Below are positions 8,775 through 17,616 of a DNA stretch of 64,000 nucleotides, in pieces. A program made the position numbers and the translations under genes. The stretch is taken from NCBI GenBank assembly GCA_016432725.1, contig JACJDG010000003.1, positions 2,914,001 to 2,978,000 on the forward strand. Direction: 5' to 3'. Each line of letters begins with the position of its first letter. Position 1 is the stretch's first letter. The notes below the pieces were generated by a model. The model had not been told where the DNA came from and did not search any database. It saw nothing but the letters and a program-made list of their open reading frames with translations. The stretch comes from Streptomyces sp. DHE7-1. GTDB taxonomy: Bacteria > Actinomycetota > Actinomycetes > Streptomycetales > Streptomycetaceae.

Positions 8775-10224
8775 ATGGCGTCGTCAACGGAGACCGCGTC
8801 ACAGTCCGAACGGCCCGCACGGCCGAACCTCGCCTTCCGGCAGCTGCGCGGCCGGCACTCACCGGCCGAGTTCGCGGCGCTGGTGCGGCGGGCCGCGCGC
8901 GAGATCGGCGAGCGGGTGAGCTGTGACGCGCGCTACGTCGGCAGGGTCGAGGCGGGTGAGATCCGCTGCCCGAACTACGCGTACGAACGGGTGTTCCTGC
9001 ACATGTTCCCCGGCCGCACGCTCAGCGACCTCGGCTTCGCGCCGCGCTCGTCCGTCCGCGGGCGCGCGGCGCGTACGGCCTCCGGGACACCCCGGCTTTC
9101 GGTACCACTGAGACGCGGGGGGCCCATGAGCCGTATGACACGCAGGACCCGTACGACCCGCACGAGCCGTACGAGAACCACCCCCTGAACCACGAGGAGA
9201 GCGACGTGCTGCGTCGCGCATTCATGACCGGCGGAGGCGCCACCGTGGCCGCCGCCACGCTGGGCCCGCTGGGGCTCACCTTCGACGCCACCGCGGCGGT
9301 CCGCCCGCCGCGCCGCGTCGGCACCCCCGAGGCGGCCGCGCTCGAGGAGGCCGTCCGCCGCATCCGGCTGCTCGACGACCGGCACGGCGCGGACGGCCTG
9401 TACCAGCGCGCGGCCGCACCACTGCGCGCCGCCTACGCGCTTCTGGACGCGGGCGCGACCCGGCAGACGACCGCCGAGCGCCTGCACTCGGGCGCCGGTG
9501 AACTGGCCATCTCGGTGGGCTGGCTGGCCCATGACTCCGGCCGTTTCGACGACGCCCGCTCGCACTACGCCGAAGCACTGGCCACCGCCCGGATGACCGG
9601 CGACCCGGCCCTGGAGGCGCACGCCTTCTGCAACACCGCGTTCCTGGCCCGGGACGCCGGCCGCCCCCGGGAGGCGGTGCGCGCCGCGCAGGCCGCACGC
9701 CGGGCCGCGGCTCCCCTGGGCTCGCCGCGGCTGATGTCCCTGCTCGCGCTGCGCGAGGCGGGCGGCTGGGCGGGGCTCGCCGACCGCGCCGGCTGCGAAC
9801 AGGCGCTGGCCCGGGCGCAGGCCCTCTTCGAGCGGGGCCACTCGGACGCCGACCCCGAGTGGATGAGCTTCTACGGAGAGGCCGAGCTGGAGGGCCTGGA
9901 GGCGCAGTGCTGGTCGACGCTGGGCGACTGGCGGCGCGCGTCCCGGCACGCCCGCCGGGCGGCCCGTCTCCAGGACCCCCACTTCACCCGCAACATCGCC
10001 CTCTACACCGCCGAACTGGCCGACGACCTGGCCCGTGAGGGCCGCCCCGACGAGGCGGCGGCGGCCGGCCTGCGCGTCCTGGACCTGCTCACCCAGGTCC
10101 AGTCCTCCCGCATCCAGACCATGCTGGCGGGCACGGCCCGGGTCCTGCTCCCGCACCGCCGCGCCTCGGGGGTCTCCGACTTCCTGGACCGCCACGCCTC
10201 GACCCCAGGGCGGGGCGGGGGTAG
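8775..10224 (+). CDS. XRE-like HTH regulator with TPR domain (two apparent frameshifts)
   Basis: This is a putative transcriptional regulator of a type common in Streptomyces (compare the NsdA class, SARP-like TPR regulators). An N-terminal helix-turn-helix (residues about 15-75, with LVRRAAREIGERVSCDARYVGRVEAGEI) precedes a hydrophilic tract rich in HEPYD and DPYDPHEPYE. The frame shifts in the G run near 9113-9118. The second part begins ESDVLRRAFMTGGGATVAA and has helical TPR-type repeats (WLAHDSGRFDDARSHYAEALATARMTGD, AHAFCNTAFLARDAGRPREAV). The open frame then runs on past 10224 into a gene on the other strand. One missing G in the run at 10212-10221 gives a natural stop at 10222. The presence of one protein is well supported; the exact ends of each frame are inferred. 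Confidence 0.75.
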
Positions 10225-10252
10225 GCCCGCGGCCACGGCACCGGGCGCCTGG

Positions 10253-10914
<662 letters not shown>

Positions 10915-11059
10915 TCATCGCTCAGCCGGGCCACGGGCAACCCGGCGGGCGGTACCCGCGTCTTTGAGGGCTGAAGCGCCCGCGTGGCCGGGATGCGGAC
11001 ACCGTAAAGTGGCACGGCGCCGCCGTGGCGCGCCGCAGCAGAAGGGGGAGGGCGATCGG

Positions 11060-12004
11060 ATGCCGCAGACCGACACACCGGGCATCGAGGTGACCCAGCG
11101 GGCCCGGCTGCGGTGGTGGACCGAGCTGCCCCTGATCCTGCTGGTCTACGGCTGCTACTCGGCCGGCCGCCTGCTCGCCCGGGGCGACGTCTCGTCCGCC
11201 GTCGACCACGGCCTGGCGATCCTGCGCCTGGAGAAGGCCTTCTACCTGAACGCCGAGCACCCGCTCAACCGGCTGTTCACGCGCGAGCCCTGGCTCGGGA
11301 TACCGGCCGACTTCTGGTACGCCTCCCTGCACTACGTCGTCACGCCGGCCGTCCTCGTGTGGCTGTTCCGGTCCCGCACCGAGCACTACCGGGCGGCCCG
11401 GACCTGGCTGATGGCGTCCACGTTCATCGGCCTGATCGGCTTCACCCTGCTGCCCACCTGCCCGCCCCGGCTGCTCTCCCCGGGCTACGGCTTCGTCGAC
11501 ACGATGGCCCACTACAGCTCGTACGGCTGGTGGGGCGGCGAGGCCAGTGCGCCGCGCGGCATGGGCGGCATGACCAACCAGTACGCGGCGATGCCGAGTC
11601 TGCACGTCGGCTGGGCCCTGTGGTGCGGGGTCGTGCTGTGGCGGTACGGCGGCACGCGCCTGACGAGGATCCTCGCCGTCGCCTACCCGCTGCTGACCGC
11701 CCTCGTGGTCATGGGCACCGCCAACCACTACTTCCTCGACGCCATCGCGGGCGTGGCCGTGATGGGCGTGGGCCTGCTGCTGGCGCCGCGCCTGATGCGG
11801 GCCACCGACCTGCTCCGGGCCCGCTTCGCCGCCCGGGCACCGCGGCCCGCCGCGGCCGCCGGTTCCCCGATTGTCAGTGGCGGATGCCAGACTTCCGCGG
11901 GTGAGCGAATTCCACGGCAGCGCGAGTCGCAGCTCGCTTCCGCCGCCGAACCGGACGCCTCCCCCAGCGACGCGGGAGAAGGGGCTCCGGCAGCGGCTCG
12001 CTGA
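11060..12004 (+). CDS. PAP2-superfamily membrane protein (phosphatase or inositol-phosphoryl transferase-like)
   Basis: This is a polytopic membrane protein with about six hydrophobic segments (for example LILLVYGCYSAGRLL, VVTPAVLVWLF and LMASTFIGLIGFTLL). The PAP2-type core shows LLPTCPPRLL, MPSLHVGWALWCG and NHYFLDAIAGVAVMGVGLLLAP, which carry the catalytic histidines. A good GGGGGAG ribosome site precedes the ATG at 11060. As read, the stop is at 12004, overlapping the next gene by about 100 bp. One missing base near 11860 would instead end the protein at 11904, giving a GTGA overlap with the nuclease start at 11901. The second arrangement is more typical and fits the error pattern seen elsewhere. 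Confidence 0.85.
   Translation: MPQTDTPGIEVTQRARLRWWTELPLILLVYGCYSAGRLLARGDVSSAVDHGLAILRLEKAFYLNAEHPLNRLFTREPWLGIPADFWYASLHYVVTPAVLVWLFRSRTEHYRAARTWLMASTFIGLIGFTLLPTCPPRLLSPGYGFVDTMAHYSSYGWWGGEASAPRGMGGMTNQYAAMPSLHVGWALWCGVVLWRYGGTRLTRILAVAYPLLTALVVMGTANHYFLDAIAGVAVMGVGLLLAPRLMRATDLLRARFAARAPRPAAAAGSPIVSGGCQTSAGERIPRQRESQLASAAEPDASPSDAGEGAPAAAR
11871..11893 (+). promoter_or_regulatory. Putative RecA-independent (PafBC-type) DNA-damage promoter
   Basis: TTGTCAGTG (11871-11879) is followed by eight bases and then CAGACT (11888-11893). This agrees with the actinobacterial RecA-NDp/PafBC consensus TTGTCRGTG-N8-TANNNT except for the first base of the -10 element. Seven bases downstream of the -10 element, the expected transcription start, is the GTG at 11901, so the message would be leaderless. 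It lies inside the 3' end of the PAP2 gene. The match is directly visible; PafBC control is inferred from the motif. Confidence 0.75.
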
Positions 12005-13097
12005 GCTGCGCGGTCCGGACGTACCGGCCAAGGCCCTGGACGCGCGCGCCCTCGCGGCGCTGGCCGCGAACCCGGGGTGCAGCAGGCGGGCGATCCTGGA
12101 CGGCGCCGGGGTGGACAAGGCGGTGCTGGCCGACCGGCTGGGCGCGCCGTCCGGGTTCGGTCAGTCGCAGTTCGCGCTGACCCGGGGCAACGCGTTCGAG
12201 GCGAAGGTGAAGGCCGACGGCGGCGCGGAGCTGCTGCGGCTGGTCCACTCCCGGCTCGATCCGGGCGCCGAACCGCCCGCCGGGGCCTCGGTTCCCGACC
12301 TGTCCGCGCACGGCCCCGAGGGGCGTGCGGCCCGGACCGCGCTGGCGCTGCGCGAGGCCGTGGAGGCGGGCGGCTGGACGCTGCTGGACCACCCGATGCT
12401 GGCGCTGGACGTGGCGGGTTCGCTCGCGTTCCTGGAGCCCGACGCGGTGGTGGTGCACCCGGACGGCAGCTGGACGGTCGTGGAGATCAAGTCCTTCCCG
12501 ATGCTGGACGGCTCGGCCGACCCCGCGAAGGTCGGCGCCGCCGCCCGGCAGTCGGCGGTGTACGTGCTGGCCCTGGAGGACGTCGCCGCCCGGCTCGCCC
12601 CGGCCCCGCGGGTGCGGCACCGGGTGCTGCTGGTCTGCCCCAGGGACTTCTCCAACCTGCCCACCGCCTCCGCCGTCGACGTGCGCAAGCAGCGCGCGGT
12701 CACCGCCCGGCAGCTCGCCCGGCTCACCCGCGTGGAGGACATCGCCGGCACCCTGCCCGAGGGCACCTGCTTCGCCCCGGACCGGCCCGCCGAGGAGCTG
12801 ACGGCGGCCGTCGAGTCGGTCCCGGCGGCGTACGCGCCCGAGTGCCTGTCCACCTGCGAACTGGCCTTCCACTGCCGTGACCGCTCCCGCGCGGACGGTG
12901 CCGTGACCAGCCTCGGCCGCCCGCTGCGCGCCGAACTCGGCGGTCTGACCACGGTCGAGGACGTCCTCTCGGCGGCCCGCGGCGAGAGCGGCGATCCGGA
13001 CGACCCGGCGGTCGCGGCCCTGCGCCGGGCGGCCGCCCTGCGCGCGGAGGCACTAGCCGAGGCGGCCGGCCGGGAGGTGGCGGCCGCGTGTCACTGA
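11901..13097 (+). CDS. RecB/Cas4-like nuclease with predicted 4Fe-4S cluster
   Basis: This is a predicted DNA exonuclease of 398 residues. PD-(D/E)XK motifs are visible: TRGNAFEAKV (motif I region), LEPDAVVV (Asp181) and VVEIKSFP (Glu195, Lys197), followed by a glutamine-containing AARQSAVYVLALE helix. A lone Cys60 in NPGCSRR, together with Cys315-x3-Cys319-x5-Cys325, resembles the split four-cysteine arrangement of Cas4, AddB and Dna2 that binds a 4Fe-4S cluster. The GTG at 11901 is chosen because the damage-type promoter places its start point there; a TTG at 11871 is a less likely alternative. Its stop overlaps the next gene by 10 bp. Domain assignment is by motif; the biological role is inferred. 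Confidence 0.8.
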   Translation: MSEFHGSASRSSLPPPNRTPPPATREKGLRQRLAELRGPDVPAKALDARALAALAANPGCSRRAILDGAGVDKAVLADRLGAPSGFGQSQFALTRGNAFEAKVKADGGAELLRLVHSRLDPGAEPPAGASVPDLSAHGPEGRAARTALALREAVEAGGWTLLDHPMLALDVAGSLAFLEPDAVVVHPDGSWTVVEIKSFPMLDGSADPAKVGAAARQSAVYVLALEDVAARLAPAPRVRHRVLLVCPRDFSNLPTASAVDVRKQRAVTARQLARLTRVEDIAGTLPEGTCFAPDRPAEELTAAVESVPAAYAPECLSTCELAFHCRDRSRADGAVTSLGRPLRAELGGLTTVEDVLSAARGESGDPDDPAVAALRRAAALRAEALAEAAGREVAAACH

Positions 13098-14716
13098 TCG
13101 CGACCCTGGCCCGCCTCGAGGCCGTCAGCACCGGCCGCGCCCAGCCCGCGGCGACCGTCCGCCACCGCCGGCTGTCCGGCCGTCCCCTGGTGTTCGTGCC
13201 GCTCACCACCGCCGGTGAGGCCGGTGCCCCGCTGGGCGCGCTGGTCGGCACCGACCGGGACGCGCCGCGGCTGCTGGTCGTGCCGCAGCCCCGCGACCGC
13301 GACCTGCGCTTCGCGTTCCTCGCCGAACTGGCGGACGTGGTCCTGCCGTACCTCGACTCCTACGCGCGGGACGTGGAGGCGGCCGAGCGCACGGAGACCG
13401 ACCCGGAGACCGGCAAGCGGGTCAAGGTCGAGGTCGAGCTGTGCGCCGACGCGCCCCAGCTCATCGTGCCCAGCCGGACCGGCCTCGACTTCGTACGGCT
13501 GCTGGGCCGTTCCATGCGGTTCCGCCGCACCGCCGAGCAGGACCCGGAGGCGCCCCACCCGGCGCCGCCCCGGGTCCCGCTGCTCGGCCGCTGGCTGACC
13601 CACTACGGGGAACGGGCCCGGGTGCCCGGCTCCTCCCTGCTGCTGGCCCTCACCGAGGTGCTGTCCCGGCACTGGGCGACCGGCCAGTCCGGCCTGGAGG
13701 ACCAGCACCTGGGTGCCCTGCTCGCCTGGATCGCTCCTCCCCCGCCGTCGGGCTCGGCGGAGGAGCCCCGGCGGGCACGCACCGGCGCGGAGGCCGCGCG
13801 GTGGGCCGAGCTGGCCCGGGACGACGAGGGACAGCTCCACTGCCCGCCGGCCGGCCCGGCCACCGATCCGGCCTTCGACAACAAGCTGCTGGCCCCGGCC
13901 ATCGAGCGCTACGACCGGGCCCGTACGGCCCTCGCCGCCGCCGAGGACGCCGTCCAGGCGGACGACCGGCTGGCCGCGCTGTCCGCGGCCGAGCAGCACA
14001 TCCGCGATCTGGTGGAGAGCCGCGTACGGCCGACCTGGGACTCGGTGTGGCAGGGGCTTGACCTGCTGCGGGCGCTGCCGGAGGGCGCGCACGTCGAGGA
14101 GCGGTGGACGCGGGACCGCTGGTCGTTCACCGGCCACCGCGACCGGGTCCTGGCCGGCGAACCCCCGCAGCCGCGCCGGGACGACGCGGTGACCGCGGCC
14201 AACAAGCTGGCCACGCGCGAGCGCGAGCAGGCCCGGCTGGAGGCGCAGGAGGCGCTGGACGATCCGCTGGTGATGGCCGGGCGGCGGCTGGCCGGGGAGG
14301 CCTTCGCGGGCGAGGTCACCGACGCCGTCATGGCGTACAGCGAGGGCAAGCGGCCCAGCCCGCGCCCCCTGGTGACGGTCCGCACGGAGGACCGGCCGCA
14401 TCTGGCGGAGCGCGCGAAGGTGTTCCGCTCGCTGGGCGGCAAGCCGCAGGCGGCGGAGTTCGTCGGGTACGAGGGCGCCCCGGAGGACGGTGTGCTCGTC
14501 CTGCGGATCGTGGACAAGATGGGCCGCGGCAAGGAGCCCGAGCCGGGTTCGGTGCCGGAGAAGGGCGACGCGGTCTGCTTCACGCTGTTCGAGCACGAGC
14601 AGCGCGGCGGTGCGAAGCTGCCCGACCCGGAGGAGACCCCCTGGACGCACGGCGGCCCGCCGGGCGAGGCGGCGCCCGAGGCGCCCGACACCGTGACCGA
14701 GGAGGACGTGCTGTGA
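13088..14716 (+). CDS. Unknown middle subunit of nuclease-helicase operon, 542 aa
   Basis: No named family is recognised. The N-terminal 150 residues look alpha/beta (RPLVFVPLTT, RLLVVPQPRDRDLRFAFLAELADVV). A charged helical stretch likely to form a coiled coil (about residues 275-325, AIERYDRARTALAAAEDAV) precedes another at about 370-395 (KLATREREQARLEAQEA). The C-terminal part (about 455-510) is beta-rich, with FVGYEGAPEDGVLVLRIVDKMG and GDAVCFTLFEHE. This could be the small barrel that precedes the motor in Dna2/UPF1-like helicases. It overlaps the nuclease gene by 10 bp at its GTG start and the helicase gene by four bases (GTGA), so the three are translationally coupled and probably form one complex. 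Confidence 0.75.
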   Translation: MSLIATLARLEAVSTGRAQPAATVRHRRLSGRPLVFVPLTTAGEAGAPLGALVGTDRDAPRLLVVPQPRDRDLRFAFLAELADVVLPYLDSYARDVEAAERTETDPETGKRVKVEVELCADAPQLIVPSRTGLDFVRLLGRSMRFRRTAEQDPEAPHPAPPRVPLLGRWLTHYGERARVPGSSLLLALTEVLSRHWATGQSGLEDQHLGALLAWIAPPPPSGSAEEPRRARTGAEAARWAELARDDEGQLHCPPAGPATDPAFDNKLLAPAIERYDRARTALAAAEDAVQADDRLAALSAAEQHIRDLVESRVRPTWDSVWQGLDLLRALPEGAHVEERWTRDRWSFTGHRDRVLAGEPPQPRRDDAVTAANKLATREREQARLEAQEALDDPLVMAGRRLAGEAFAGEVTDAVMAYSEGKRPSPRPLVTVRTEDRPHLAERAKVFRSLGGKPQAAEFVGYEGAPEDGVLVLRIVDKMGRGKEPEPGSVPEKGDAVCFTLFEHEQRGGAKLPDPEETPWTHGGPPGEAAPEAPDTVTEEDVL

Positions 14717-16050
14717 CGACCGTCGACTTCGACCCCGGAGCCGCGGCGGCACGCGCCACGGAGGCGATCCTCCACGACACCCTGCACGGCACCGAGCGGG
14801 GCGTGGTCGTCGACTCCCCGCCGGGCGCGGGCAAGTCCACCCTGGTGGTGCGCGCGGCCCTCGAACTCGCCGCCGCCGGGCGCCCGCTGATGGTGGTCGC
14901 GCAGACCAACGCCCAGGTGGACGACCTGGTGCTGCGGCTCGCGGAGAAGGACCCGGACCTTCCCGTGGGCCGCCTGCACAGCAGCGACGCCGACCCGTAC
15001 GACAAGGCGCTGGACGACCTGCCGCGGGTCCGCACGTCGGCGAAGGCGGCCGATCTGAACGGCCTCCCGGTCGTCGTCTCCACCGCCGCGAAGTGGGCGC
15101 ACGTCAAGGTGGACGAGCCGTGGCGGCACGCGATCGTGGACGAGGCGTACCAGATGCGCTCGGACTCGCTGCTGGCCGTGGCCGGTCTGTTCGAGCGGGC
15201 GCTGTTCGTCGGCGACCCGGGGCAGCTCGACCCGTTCTCGATCGTGGGCGGCGAGCAGTGGGCGGGGCTGTCGTACGACCCGTCGGCCTCGGCGGTCACC
15301 ACTCTGCTGGCCCACAACCCGGAGCTTCCGCAGCACCGCCTGCCGGTGTCCTGGCGGCTGCCGGCGTCGGCGGCCCCGCTGGTCTCGGACGCCTTCTACC
15401 CGTACACGCCGTTCCGCAGCGGCACGGGCCACGGCGACCGCCGGCTGACGTTCGCGGTCCCCTCCGACGGCTCCGGTCCCGACCGGGTGATCGACGAGGC
15501 GGCCGCGTCCGGCTGGGGCCTGCTGCAGCTGCCCGCCCGCCACACCCCGCGCACGGACCCGGAGGCGGTACGGGCGGTGGCGGCGGTCGTACGGCGTCTG
15601 CTGGACCGGGGCGGCGCGGCGGTCTCCGAACGCTCACCGGACGCGACCCCGCTGACCGCCGACCGCGTCGCCGTCGGCACCGCCCACCGCGACCAGGCCG
15701 CGGCGGTGCGCGCCGCCCTGGCCGAACTCGGCGTGCCGGACGTCACGGTGGACACCGCCAACCGGCTCCAGGGTCGCGAGTACGACGTCACGGTCGTCCT
15801 CCATCCGCTCTCCGGCCGCCCCGACGCCACGGCCTTCCACCTGGAGACCGGCCGCCTGTGCGTACTGGCCTCCCGCCACCGCCACGCCTGCGTCGTGGTG
15901 TGCCGCGCGGGGGTCGGCGACCTCCTGGACGCCTACCCGTCCACGGAGCCGGTCCAGCTCGGCACGCTGGTGAAGTTCCCGGACGGTTGGGAGGCGAATC
16001 ACGCGGTCCTGGCTCACCTGGCCGAACACCGGGTGGAATGGCGCCCATGA
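14713..16050 (+). CDS. SF1 (UPF1/Dna2-like) helicase
   Basis: This is an ATP-dependent superfamily 1 helicase of 445 residues. Walker A is SPPGAGKST near residue 40. Motif II is IVDEAYQM near residue 142 and motif III is VGDPGQLDPF. The second RecA domain has RLPVSWRLP (motif IV region), VDTANRLQGREYDVTVVLHP (motif V) and LASRHRHACVVV (motif VI). It lacks the large insertions of UvrD/RecB and has the compact layout of UPF1/Dna2. The GTG start overlaps the stop of the preceding gene. It is the third gene of the operon under the putative DNA-damage promoter. The last 60 bp lie in an 80-bp repeat duplicated just downstream. Confidence 0.88.
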   Translation: MTTVDFDPGAAAARATEAILHDTLHGTERGVVVDSPPGAGKSTLVVRAALELAAAGRPLMVVAQTNAQVDDLVLRLAEKDPDLPVGRLHSSDADPYDKALDDLPRVRTSAKAADLNGLPVVVSTAAKWAHVKVDEPWRHAIVDEAYQMRSDSLLAVAGLFERALFVGDPGQLDPFSIVGGEQWAGLSYDPSASAVTTLLAHNPELPQHRLPVSWRLPASAAPLVSDAFYPYTPFRSGTGHGDRRLTFAVPSDGSGPDRVIDEAAASGWGLLQLPARHTPRTDPEAVRAVAAVVRRLLDRGGAAVSERSPDATPLTADRVAVGTAHRDQAAAVRAALAELGVPDVTVDTANRLQGREYDVTVVLHPLSGRPDATAFHLETGRLCVLASRHRHACVVVCRAGVGDLLDAYPSTEPVQLGTLVKFPDGWEANHAVLAHLAEHRVEWRP

Positions 16051-16205
16051 CCGCCCCACGAGCCGTTCCGCCCACCCGCCGGACGGCGTCCGGCACGCCG
16101 CCGGAGGCGGCCGGTGAACACAGCCCGGACGGGTGGGAGGCGAATCACGCGGTCCTGGCCCACCTGGCCGAACACCGGGTGGAATGGCGCCCATGACCGC
16201 CCCAC
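15980..16205 (+). repeat. 80-bp imperfect direct repeat duplicating the helicase 3' end
   Basis: Bases 15980-16059 and 16126-16205 are nearly identical at an offset of 146 bp, with differences noticed at about 15987 and 16014. The first copy encodes the last residues of the helicase (DGWEANHAVLAHLAEHRVEWRP and stop). The second copy repeats the same reading, with its stop at 16196, but has no gene body. This is a recent tandem duplication of a gene tail. Confidence 0.9.
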
Positions 16206-16356
16206 ACCCCCGCCCCGCCACCCGCGTGGCCCAGCGCCGGGTGGAGCGGCGGCCGCGGGGATCGTTCCCGAGGTCCTCTTGCGGGGCGCGGGACAATGGA
16301 CGGTGGGCCGCGCGAAGGCGGTGCCCAGTGAACCGACCGTACGGAGGAGACGCGAC

Positions 16357-16728
16357 ATGGCGGAGCCCACGCCGCGCAGGAACGAACCGCGGCTACGCCC
16401 CGCGCCCCTGCTCTTCGAGCCCGCGGAGGCGGCCACCGACCCCGAGCACTTCTTCGACCTGGAGTCGATCGAGGACCCGCGGGAGCTGCTGGCGCGGGCG
16501 ACGGAGCTGACCCAGGCGTTCCGTGCGGCGGCCGACCGGGCCATGGAGTTCCAGGCCGTCGCGGCGGCCCAGCTCGCCGACCCGCGCCGGTTCGACCGGC
16601 TCACCCCCGCGGACATCGCCGGACGCGCGGAGTGGACCGAGGACTACGCCAAGAAGATGGTCGAGTTCGGCCGGGACCTGATGCGCGGCGCCGACACCGA
16701 GGGCCGGCCGTCCGTCGATCCGATCTGA
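16357..16728 (+). CDS. Hypothetical acidic helical protein, 123 aa
   Basis: No family is recognised. The ATG at 16357 has a strong ribosome site (ACGGAGGAGA) at 16341-16350. The product is soluble and rich in Glu, Asp, Ala and Arg. Its predicted helices include DPRELLARATELTQAFRAAA and AQLADPRRFDRLTPADI. It has no signal peptide, membrane segment or Cys. It stands alone, downstream of the helicase operon and its tail repeat, and is followed by a large palindrome. Confidence 0.75.
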   Translation: MAEPTPRRNEPRLRPAPLLFEPAEAATDPEHFFDLESIEDPRELLARATELTQAFRAAADRAMEFQAVAAAQLADPRRFDRLTPADIAGRAEWTEDYAKKMVEFGRDLMRGADTEGRPSVDPI

Positions 16729-16733
16729 CCAAT

Positions 16734-16757
16734 CCCGCCCGGCATATGCCAGGCGGG
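16734..16757. promoter_or_regulatory. 24-bp palindrome with GGCATATGCC core
   Basis: Arms CCCGCC (16734-16739) and GGCGGG (16752-16757) flank a perfect GGCATATGCC centre (16741-16750), with one mismatched pair. It lies just after the stop at 16728 and about 85 bp before the next start at 16843. It could be an operator or the stem of a transcription terminator; no T run follows. A second GGCATATGCC palindrome occurs at 29850-29863. Confidence 0.6.
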
Positions 16758-16842
16758 CAAGATACTCCTCTCCGCCCCCTCCCGTCCCGAATTTCCGCAA
16801 CTCAGGAGAACCGCGCACTCACGGCGGGTAAATCTGGTCGGC

Positions 16843-17413
16843 ATGAGCAGCACGCCGAACGTCACCTGTGCCACGGCCGACGGAGCCTCCTGGCTCGCCT
16901 CGGCGGTCACGTACCCGCGCAGCACGCTCGCCCTCTGGCGCGAGCGGCCCGACGCCCCGCTGGTGCTGCCCTGCGGCACCGTGTTCGACGTGGTGAGCGC
17001 CCCGGCGGTCTTCGGGCGCCGGATGCTGGACCGGCTGTGGGACGAGGGGCGGGTTCCGGGCCGGTGGCGGTGTTCCGGGGCCGCATGCTGCTGTTCACCG
17101 CCCCCGGTACGGCCCAGCGGCTTCCCTCGCTGCTGACCTGGGAGGAGTGGGGGTCCAACCGCACCGCGGCGGTACCGCCGCTGCTCTGTCACGGCACCGG
17201 TGACGCGGTGACCGTCCCGGCGCTGACCGGCGGCGACGCCGACTCGGCCGGCTCCCGCTGGCTGGTGGCGCCGGACACCCGCCACCCCTGGCTGCCGGGC
17301 CCGAGGTGGTCCTGTGGGCGGCCGTACGGGCGGCCCGCGCGGCGGTGCGGATATCGATTTTTCCTCCCGCCGACCATGATGCTAATGTCTACGACGTCAG
17401 CAGGCGCCGCTAG
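16843..17413 (+). CDS. Bifunctional DNA primase/polymerase-like small protein (two apparent frameshifts)
   Basis: The protein of about 190 residues begins SSTPNVTCATADGASWLASA. It contains LVLPCGTVFDVVSAP, then VAVFRGRMLLFTAPGTAQRLPSLLTWEEWG, then SRWLVAPDTRHPWLPGPEVVLW. This layout resembles Streptomyces proteins annotated as bifunctional DNA primase/polymerase (AEP-type) stand-alone domains, but motifs for catalysis are not obvious. Frame changes occur near 17050-17065 and at the C run near 17299-17301. The last frame reads DHDANVYDVSRRR and stops at 17411-17413, inside the 5' end of tRNA-Lys. The family call is tentative. Confidence 0.55.
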
Positions 17414-17477
17414 CTCAGTTGGTTAGAGCAGCTGACTCTTAATCAGCGGGTCCGGGGTTCGAGTCCCTGGCGGCGCA
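17404..17477 (+). tRNA. tRNA-Lys (CTT), copy 1
   Basis: The 74-nt cloverleaf has acceptor arms GCGCCGC/GCGGCGC with discriminator A. The D-loop is AGCTCAGTTGGTTAGAGC, the anticodon loop ACTCTTAAT has anticodon CTT, and the T-arm contains GGTTCGAGTCC. CCA is not encoded. The preceding protein-coding gene ends inside its acceptor stem. Confidence 0.97.
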
Positions 17478-17484
17478 CGATGAC

Positions 17485-17528
17485 GATGGCGAGGCGTGTT
17501 CGCGTAAAGCGCGAACCACCTCGCCATC
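17485..17528 (+). terminator. Hairpin terminator after tRNA-Lys copy 1
   Basis: GATGGCGAGG pairs with CCTCGCCATC, and GTTCGCG pairs with CGCGAAC around a short TAAAG loop. The stem-loop starts seven bases after the tRNA and suits factor-independent termination. The same hairpin follows copy 3. Confidence 0.85.
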
Positions 17529-17616
17529 TCTGTTCTTGCGCGGCTTCGCCGCGCGTCGTGGGGGCTCCGCCACCCACACCCCCGGAGGGCGGCCGTACCC
17601 GGCGTTTCTCAAGACG

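Larger units (their letters stand above)
17395..17584 (+). repeat. 190-bp direct repeat, copy 1 (tRNA-Lys plus downstream hairpins)
   Basis: This block recurs at 34843-35032 with three differences seen (T/G in the hairpin loop, C/G at TTCTTG/TTGTTG, T/C in GTCGTGGGG/GTCGCGGGG). It covers tRNA-Lys, the terminator hairpin and a GCGCGGCTTCGCCGCGC hairpin. The two copies flank 17.4 kb in direct orientation. Confidence 0.9.

Noticed and set aside
11901..13097. Cas4 of a CRISPR system
   Set aside because: The Cys and nuclease motifs are Cas4-like, but there are no cas1/cas2 or repeats nearby. The partner genes are a helicase and an unknown protein under a damage-type promoter.
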